From Blautia sp. (GTDB lineage Bacteria > Bacillota > Clostridia > Lachnospirales > Lachnospiraceae): a stretch of DNA of 6,969 nucleotides. The notes beneath the pieces are model-generated. The model had not been told where the DNA came from. It did not search any database and worked only from the letters and a program-made list of their open reading frames with translations. The stretch spans positions 1 through 6,969 of the forward strand of contig JAFWDX010000513.1 of NCBI GenBank assembly GCA_017515945.1, read 5' to 3'. This document shows positions 6,813 to 6,969 of the stretch, piece by piece. The translations under genes and the position numbers were made by a program. Position 1 is the first letter of the stretch. Each line of letters opens with the position of its first letter.

Positions 6813-6969
6813 TTAATCCGGATACACAACCGCCACTTTTCCGCATTTTCCGCTGGCCATCAGGGCATAAGCCTCATCAGCCCGCTCGATCGGGAACTCG
6901 TCCGTGATCAGGTCGCCGGGATGGATGCCCCAGCGGACCAGACGGTCGACCAGGTCCATCATCCGCCAG
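6813..6969 (-). CDS. Zinc-type (MDR) alcohol/polyol dehydrogenase, C-terminal fragment
   Basis: Only the last 51 codons and the TAA stop are in the window; the rest lies beyond the right edge. Reading the minus strand gives a tail beginning WRMMDLVDRLVRWG and ending GKCGKVAVVYPD. The pattern of an amphipathic helix, then 'HPGDLITDEFPIERADEAYALMASGKCGKV', matches the end of medium-chain zinc-dependent dehydrogenases (sorbitol, threonine and alcohol dehydrogenase types), where the sequence runs 'I-T-x-x-F-P-(L/I)-E-x-A-x-E-A-[YF]-x-L-M-x-S-G-K-x-G-K-V'. The cofactor and zinc sites lie upstream and cannot be seen, so the substrate is unknown. The stop is 39 bases before the start of the first permease, with no clear terminator between them, so it is probably the preceding gene of the same operon. 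A role on a sugar, polyol or aldehyde linked to fucose breakdown is possible but is inference only. Confidence 0.8.
   Translation of the reverse strand, partial: WRMMDLVDRLVRWGIHPGDLITDEFPIERADEAYALMASGKCGKVAVVYPD

Noticed and set aside
1..6969. CRISPR arrays, tRNA or rRNA genes, integrase or transposase genes
   Set aside because: No regularly spaced repeats, cloverleaf sequences, rRNA segments or recombinase motifs were seen on either strand.

Overview
All genes lie on the minus strand and read from the right edge towards base 1. In transcription order they are: the C-terminal end of a zinc-type (MDR) dehydrogenase (6813-6969), an inner-membrane sugar permease (5796-6773), a two-domain sugar ABC ATPase (4280-5776), a second, paralogous permease (3298-4266), a 268-base gene-free but highly structured spacer (3030-3297), a secreted sugar-binding protein (1926-3029), and a full-length L-fucose isomerase, fucI (28-1839). 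A short palindromic, possibly repetitive element sits directly after fucI at the left edge.

The parts fit a sugar uptake and catabolism locus. The ATPase, two different permeases and binding protein are one complete CUT2-type (ribose/galactose-family) ABC importer. The isomerase carries out the first intracellular step of L-fucose use (L-fucose to L-fuculose; the same family also accepts D-arabinose). Substrate assignment of the transporter to L-fucose is an inference from adjacency to fucI. Kinase, aldolase and lactaldehyde reductase genes are not in view and could lie on either side.

The organism looks like a Gram-positive Firmicute, probably a gut-type Clostridia/Lachnospiraceae member. 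Reasons are the strong purine-rich AGGAGG-type ribosome sites in front of most genes, a TTG start behind a very strong site, moderate GC content, and overall protein character. This is a judgement by eye, not a search result.

The coding content is ordinary for the family. The unusual content is in the spacers. The 3030-3297 spacer holds three consecutive inverted-repeat structures, including a 21-base near-perfect inverted repeat and three related CGCGCG-core sites able to form mutually exclusive pairings. The 86-base gap between the binding protein and fucI holds a very GC-rich 19-base-pair hairpin. Together these suggest that binding-protein and isomerase levels are set separately from the membrane components at the RNA or local promoter level. 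No convincing new protein system was found.
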